From contig CAVTQZ010000001.1 in NCBI GenBank assembly GCA_963737015.1, positions 186,001 to 250,000 on the forward strand: a DNA stretch of 64,000 nt. Reading direction: 5' to 3'. Of the stretch, positions 59,928 through 64,000 are shown piece by piece. The position numbers and the translations under genes were made by a program. The notes under the pieces were generated by a model, which searched no databases, had not been told where the DNA came from, and was given only the letters and a program-made list of their open reading frames with translations. Each line of letters begins with the position of its first letter. The first letter of the stretch is position 1. Origin of the DNA: CAVTQZ01 sp963737015 (GTDB taxonomy: Bacteria; Actinomycetota; Acidimicrobiia; Acidimicrobiales; UBA8190).

Positions 59928-61709
59928 TCACTCCCCGGACGATCCGTTCCATGGTCCCATGCGGTCGCCGCTCTCGAATAGCGACAGGGGAATGTGCACG
60001 TGGCGGGACCTTATGAATTCGCCGAGGCTCTTCGCCTGTGGGTCGGGCCGGACCGAGGAAGCGACCCCCTCACCGAGCAGCCCGTGGACCACGAAGTTGA
60101 GGGCCCGGAGGTTCGCGAGCTCATAGCGGTCTATCTCGAGCTCTTGCGCCTCGGGCAGGAGCGAGCGGAAGAGACCAACGGTGAGAGAGGAACGCAGCCA
60201 GTCGTAAGTCGGGTCGTCGCGAGCCCATAGACCCACGTTCGCATCGGGGCCCTTGTCGCCCGAGCGCGCTCCCACGAGTGTCCCGAGGGGTAGCCGGCCG
60301 GTCGGTCCCCAGTCTCTCGCCACGGCCGAGGATCGTTCCTCTGGAAGCGTTTCCGCAGCTCCGGGTCGTGCAAGGTTCACCGGGGGGCGTACGACGTCGC
60401 GCGTGCCGTCGTCGTGGACCACGAACTCCTCGACGCCTTCGCGCGAGATCAAGGTCGGCCAGAAGACGCCGTACACGCTCGCGTCCGTCGGCGCAGAGGT
60501 GAGATAGAAGCCCGGGTAGCTGGCGAGCGCGAGCTCGATCGCGGCTGCCGAGAAGGTCCTCCCGGCCTTTTGCGGATCGGGGTCCTTGACGCTGACGCGT
60601 AGCTGGGCGCTCGCCTCTTCGTTCGTCGGTGCGTCTTCCCGGTCCGTCCGGATCAGGCGCACGTCGTGCTCGGCGAAAACCGAGAAACCACTTTCGCCTC
60701 CGAGGGCACGACCGAAGGACCTTTCCACGAGGCTCGCCTTCTCCTCCACGTCGAGGCCGGTGAGCACGAAGTTGACCGCGTTGCGCCATCCGCCGAGCAG
60801 GTTGACCGACACCTTTAGACGCTCAGGCGGAGGGTGACCTTTCGTCGCGGAGAGCCGGACCCGGTCCGGGGCGACCTGCTCGACGACGGTCGTGGAGAAA
60901 TCGGCGGTCACATCGGGGTTGGGGTACAGGGGCGCTGCGATCTCGTAGAGCAGCTGTTCGGTCACGGTACCCAGCGACACCTCTCCGCCGGTACGGGGGT
61001 GCTTGGTGACGACAGCGGAGCCGTCTTCGAACACCTCCGCTATCGGGAAGCCGGGATGCTCGAGCCCGTCTACCTCTTTGAAGAAGGAATAGTTGCCACC
61101 GGTCGCCTGGGCCCCGCATTCGATGACGTGACCGGCGACGACCGCGCCCGCCAGAGCGTCGAGATCCTCGTGTCGCCACCCGAAATGCGAGACGGCCGGC
61201 CCGACGACGAGCGAGGCGTCGGTCACCCGCCCGGTCACCACGACGTCGGCTCCGGCCGAGAGTGCGAGAGCGATCCCGAAGCCCCCGAGATATGCGTTCG
61301 CGCTCACGGCCTCTCCCGGCGCACCGGAGCCGGACCCGAGGGTTCGCAGGTGATCGAGGACATCGTCTCCTCCGACGTGTGCGACCTTGACCTCGATACC
61401 GAGCTTCTGCGCCAGCTCGCGAAGGCGTTGTGCCAGTCCCGCAGGATTGAGGCCACCCGCGTTCGAGACGATCTTTATGCCCCTGTCCGTGCAGGCCCCC
61501 AGCACCTGTTCCATCTGTCTGTAGAACGTCGCGGCGTAACCGGCCGACGGGTCGCGTTGACGCGCCTTCCACAAGATCAACATGGTGAGCTCCGCGAGAT
61601 AGTCGCCTGTCAGCACGTCGATGTCCCCGCCGTCGACCTGCTCGCGCGCCGCGTCGAAGCGGTCGCCGTAGAAACCGGAGCAGTTGGCGATGCGGATGGG
61701 AGGTCTCAA
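59928..61709 (-). CDS. AtuA-like (DUF1446/acyclic terpene utilisation) protein
   Basis: 593 residues from a TTG start four bases after the carboxylase stop. RIANCSGFYGDRFDAAREQV, DVLTGDYLAELTMLILWK, IVSNAGGLNPAGLAQRLREL, NAYLGGFGIALALSAGADVVVTGRVTDASL and the FWGR-like HFGWRHEDLDALAGAVVAGHVIECGAQATGGNY are AtuA hallmarks, followed by the C-terminal domain around LGTLVGARSGDKGPDANVGLW. AtuA is needed for citronellol/geraniol-type degradation in Pseudomonas; its chemistry is still unclear. The C-terminal RSGDKGxNxNVG motif is often a separate protein and is fused here. Confidence 0.9.
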   Translation of the reverse strand: MRPPIRIANCSGFYGDRFDAAREQVDGGDIDVLTGDYLAELTMLILWKARQRDPSAGYAATFYRQMEQVLGACTDRGIKIVSNAGGLNPAGLAQRLRELAQKLGIEVKVAHVGGDDVLDHLRTLGSGSGAPGEAVSANAYLGGFGIALALSAGADVVVTGRVTDASLVVGPAVSHFGWRHEDLDALAGAVVAGHVIECGAQATGGNYSFFKEVDGLEHPGFPIAEVFEDGSAVVTKHPRTGGEVSLGTVTEQLLYEIAAPLYPNPDVTADFSTTVVEQVAPDRVRLSATKGHPPPERLKVSVNLLGGWRNAVNFVLTGLDVEEKASLVERSFGRALGGESGFSVFAEHDVRLIRTDREDAPTNEEASAQLRVSVKDPDPQKAGRTFSAAAIELALASYPGFYLTSAPTDASVYGVFWPTLISREGVEEFVVHDDGTRDVVRPPVNLARPGAAETLPEERSSAVARDWGPTGRLPLGTLVGARSGDKGPDANVGLWARDDPTYDWLRSSLTVGLFRSLLPEAQELEIDRYELANLRALNFVVHGLLGEGVASSVRPDPQAKSLGEFIRSRHVHIPLSLFESGDRMGPWNGSSGE

Positions 61710-61713
61710 GGTT

Positions 61714-63768
61714 TCATTCGTCGGGCTCGACCACGGCGAGAACCGATCCGGCCTCGACCTGGTCTCCGGCCGCCACCGCCAATTCCCGCAAGGTGCCGGC
61801 CTTTTCCGCGCGCACCTCGTGCTCCATCTTCATGGCCTCGATTGTCGCTACCACGTCCCCCGCTTCGACCTGAGCCCCGACCTCGACCGGCACCTTCACG
61901 ACGGTCCCCGGAAGCGGCGCCACGAGTGAACCCGCCGCGAGCCGGGTTCCCGGCGGCGGAAATCTTTCGATCTCGGTCAGCGCCGAGTATCCGTCGGGGC
62001 CGTCGACGAAGTGCTCGAGCCCGACGCGCTGGACGCGGTAGCGCCGTTCAACCCCCCCCAGACGGAGGACGACCTCTCCGGGATCGCACGAGACGAGCAC
62101 GAAATCCTCCCAGGCATCGCCGTCAACCTCGACCTCCCCGCGGAGTCCGGTGCGGTCGAAACGGTAGGAGACCTCGACCTCGCCCCGCACCGATTCGAAG
62201 GAGCAGCGTTGAGGTGCGCCGGCCACGTTGCGCCAACCCGACGGCATCGCCTTCAGCACAGGGGCCCCGGCGCGACGATGGGCCTGTGCGGCGAGCGCCG
62301 CCGCGACGGCGTGTGCCTTCTCCGCTTCGACGGAGGCGAGAGGAGCGCCGAGCTCGGCGGGATCGTGGCGCTCCAGGAACTCCGTGTCGATCTGTGCGTC
62401 GAGGAACTCGGGGTGCGCGAGCAACCGCACCAGGAGATCGCGGTTCGTGCGCAGACCATGGATCTCGGCCCGCCGGAGTGCCGACCCGAGAGCCCGCGCA
62501 GCTTGGGACCGCGTGGGCGCATGTGAGATCACCTTGGCGAGGAGGGGGTCGTAGTGGGTCGTCACCTGCGAGCCGCCTTCGACCCCGCTGTCGATCCTGA
62601 TCCTCACTCCGTCCGAGCCGTAGCCGGCGGGGCCGCCGGCCTCGAAATACGAGACGTTCGCGGTCCCCGGCGTGAAGTCGAAGCGGTGGAGGCGACCGGC
62701 GGACGGCGCCCAGGAAGCCGTCGGGTCCTCCGCGTAAAGCCGGACCTCGATCGCGTGACCGTCGATCTGTGCTTCTAGGAACTGTGGTGGCAGGCGGTAC
62801 CCGTCGGCCACGAGCAGCTGGAGGCGCACGAGGTCGAGACCCGTGACGCACTCGGTGACGGTGTGCTCGACCTGAAGCCTCGTGTTCATCTCCAGGAAGG
62901 CGAAGCCACCGCTCTCCATGACGAGGAACTCCACCGTCCCGGCGTTCACGTAGCCGATCGCCCACGCGGCGCGCAGCGCTGCGTCGCCGAGCTGTGCACG
63001 CAGCCTGGGCTCTACAGAGGGCGAAGGCGCCTCCTCGACGATCTTCTGGTGGCGCCGTTGGATCGAGCACTCGCGTTCGAAAAGGTGGACGACCGTCCCG
63101 TGGTTGTCGGCGACCACCTGAACCTCCACGTGTCGCGGCCGCGGCACGTACGGCTCGATGAAGACGGTGGCATCTCCGAAGGCAGCCTCGGCTTCACGAC
63201 GAGCCGACTCGATCTCGCCCGCAAGGTCTTTCGGACCCGCTACGACGCGCATCCCGCGCCCGCCACCGCCCGAAGAAGCCTTCACCAGGACGGGCCAGCC
63301 GAGCTCGGAGGCGGACTTCTCGATCTTCTCCATCGAGTCACGACGGTGTTTCGTGACCGGGACCTCGACGCTCGGCAACACCGGTACGCCCGCCTCACTC
63401 ATCGTCTCCTTCGCCTTGATCTTCGAACCCATCGCCTCGATCACCTCGGGCGGTGGGCCCACGAAGACGAGACCGGCGGATTCGCACGCTCGGGCGAGCT
63501 CTGGGTTCTCGGAGAGGAATCCGTAACCGGGGTGCACCGCCTGAGCACCGCTTCGCGACGCGGCGTCCACGATCGCTTCGACGCGCAGATAGGTGTCCGC
63601 GGAGCTCTCTCCGGGCAGGCGCACCGCCTCGTCGGCCTCCGCCACGTACGGGGACTGCGCGTCGGGGTCGGAGTGGACCGCGACGCACGCGATCCCCATC
63701 TTCTTCGCGCTCCTCATGACCCGGCGCGCGATCTCGCCCCGGTTGGCGACGAGGAGCTTCTCGATCAC
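61714..63768 (-). CDS. Acyl-CoA carboxylase alpha subunit (biotin carboxylase + BCCP)
   Basis: 684 residues, GTG start. Biotin carboxylase domain: LLVANRGEIARRVMRSAKKMGI, HPGYGFLSENPELA, the glycine loop KASSGGGGRGMRVV, HVEVQVVADNHG, ECSIQRRHQKIVEEAPS and EMNTRLQVEHTVTE. A BT-like region follows, then a biotinyl domain with EAMKMEH (biotinyl Lys647). In Atu/Liu clusters this subunit pairs with the downstream-named beta subunit to carboxylate methylcrotonyl-, geranyl- or propionyl-type CoA. Nucleotide-dependent, cytosolic. Confidence 0.94.
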   Translation of the reverse strand: MIEKLLVANRGEIARRVMRSAKKMGIACVAVHSDPDAQSPYVAEADEAVRLPGESSADTYLRVEAIVDAASRSGAQAVHPGYGFLSENPELARACESAGLVFVGPPPEVIEAMGSKIKAKETMSEAGVPVLPSVEVPVTKHRRDSMEKIEKSASELGWPVLVKASSGGGGRGMRVVAGPKDLAGEIESARREAEAAFGDATVFIEPYVPRPRHVEVQVVADNHGTVVHLFERECSIQRRHQKIVEEAPSPSVEPRLRAQLGDAALRAAWAIGYVNAGTVEFLVMESGGFAFLEMNTRLQVEHTVTECVTGLDLVRLQLLVADGYRLPPQFLEAQIDGHAIEVRLYAEDPTASWAPSAGRLHRFDFTPGTANVSYFEAGGPAGYGSDGVRIRIDSGVEGGSQVTTHYDPLLAKVISHAPTRSQAARALGSALRRAEIHGLRTNRDLLVRLLAHPEFLDAQIDTEFLERHDPAELGAPLASVEAEKAHAVAAALAAQAHRRAGAPVLKAMPSGWRNVAGAPQRCSFESVRGEVEVSYRFDRTGLRGEVEVDGDAWEDFVLVSCDPGEVVLRLGGVERRYRVQRVGLEHFVDGPDGYSALTEIERFPPPGTRLAAGSLVAPLPGTVVKVPVEVGAQVEAGDVVATIEAMKMEHEVRAEKAGTLRELAVAAGDQVEAGSVLAVVEPDE

Positions 63769-63772
63769 GGCG

Positions 63773-64000
63773 TCACATCCTGAAGACGCCGTAGCCGCGC
63801 GTACCCCGGATCGGCGTGTTGTGGATGACAGAGAGGCACATGCCGAGGACGCTGCGCGTGTCCCTCGGGTCGATGATCCCGTCGTCGTAGACCCTCGCGG
63901 TGAGGAAGAGCGGTTCCGACTCGGCCTCGATCTGAGCTTCGACGCTGGCTCGCATCTGGGAGTCGGCTTCCTCGTCGAAAGGAAGGCCCCGCGCCTCGGC
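63773..64000 (-). CDS. Acyl-CoA carboxylase beta subunit (carboxyltransferase), C-terminal fragment
   Basis: Only the last ~75 residues are in the window; the gene continues past the right edge. The ending (ARVYDDGIIDPRDTRSVLGMCLSVIHNTPIRG) is the conserved C-terminus of the AccD/MccB/AtuC-type carboxyltransferase, including the Asp-Gly-Ile-Ile-Asp-Pro motif. It directly precedes the alpha subunit (four-base gap), so the two form one enzyme. Substrate class (methylcrotonyl, geranyl or other) cannot be told from this part. Confidence 0.9.
   Translation of the reverse strand, partial: AEARGLPFDEEADSQMRASVEAQIEAESEPLFLTARVYDDGIIDPRDTRSVLGMCLSVIHNTPIRGTRGYGVFRM

Overview
The window is high-GC, gene-dense DNA with short intergenic gaps, frequent 1-4 base start/stop overlaps and many GTG or TTG starts. 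It looks like a chromosomal segment of an actinobacterium. An F420-type luciferase-like oxidoreductase, an HU protein with a Lys/Ala-rich tail, a cysteine-less HesB-like protein, an SCO6745-type protein, a PspA/PspAA pair, fused Liv ATPases and a large acyl-CoA/AtuA-type catabolic cluster all fit, and class Acidimicrobiia is my best (unproven) guess. I see no rRNA, tRNA, CRISPR array, insertion sequence or prophage.

Layout. 1-3.4 kb: a truncated peptidase-like hydrolase, an ABC-2 exporter pair, a RibD-like reductase and a HAD phosphatase. 3.5-7.4 kb: a PadR regulator with a visible operator, translationally coupled to a MacB-like ATPase and FtsX permease. 7.4-9.8 kb: small metabolic genes and a lipoprotein. 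9.8-17.7 kb: a long minus-strand run of HU, archease, RtcB, L,D-transpeptidase, a stand-alone cyclic-nucleotide-binding protein, a DrrAB-like exporter, a GT-C-like membrane protein and a YdcF protein. 17.7-24 kb: CoA transferase, pyrophosphatase, F420 oxidoreductase, an enolase-superfamily enzyme and an MFS exporter. 24-26.2 kb: small stress-type genes and an encapsulin/encapsulated-ferritin operon. 26.4-38.4 kb: trehalose-6-phosphate synthase, a tyrosine phosphatase, a cation exchanger, a NodIJ-like ABC exporter, MFS, a membrane-bound hydrolase, a flippase-like protein, YceH and Fur.

38.4-45.7 kb is a complete branched-chain amino acid/amide-type ABC uptake operon (surface protein, binding protein, LivH-LivM, fused LivF-LivG). 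46-51.9 kb holds a second cyclic-nucleotide-binding protein, PspA/PspAA, and a lipoprotein/ECF sigma/zinc anti-sigma unit. 52-57.2 kb holds a Tat-exported phospholipase C-like enzyme, a UbiB-type kinase, YjbQ, DUF169 and DUF2505 proteins. 57.3-64 kb is a minus-strand catabolic operon: carboxyltransferase, biotin carboxylase, AtuA-like protein, acyl-CoA dehydrogenase and a Baeyer-Villiger-type flavin monooxygenase.

An important caveat: at least seven otherwise well-conserved loci (archease, RtcB, HesB-like, encapsulin shell, LivF half, LivH/LivM junction, Liv binding protein) contain apparent single-base insertions or deletions. In each case the protein family continues in another frame. Consensus errors in the sequence are the simplest explanation, but decay or real frameshifts are not excluded. 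Function predictions come from motif and family recognition by reading; no database search was run.
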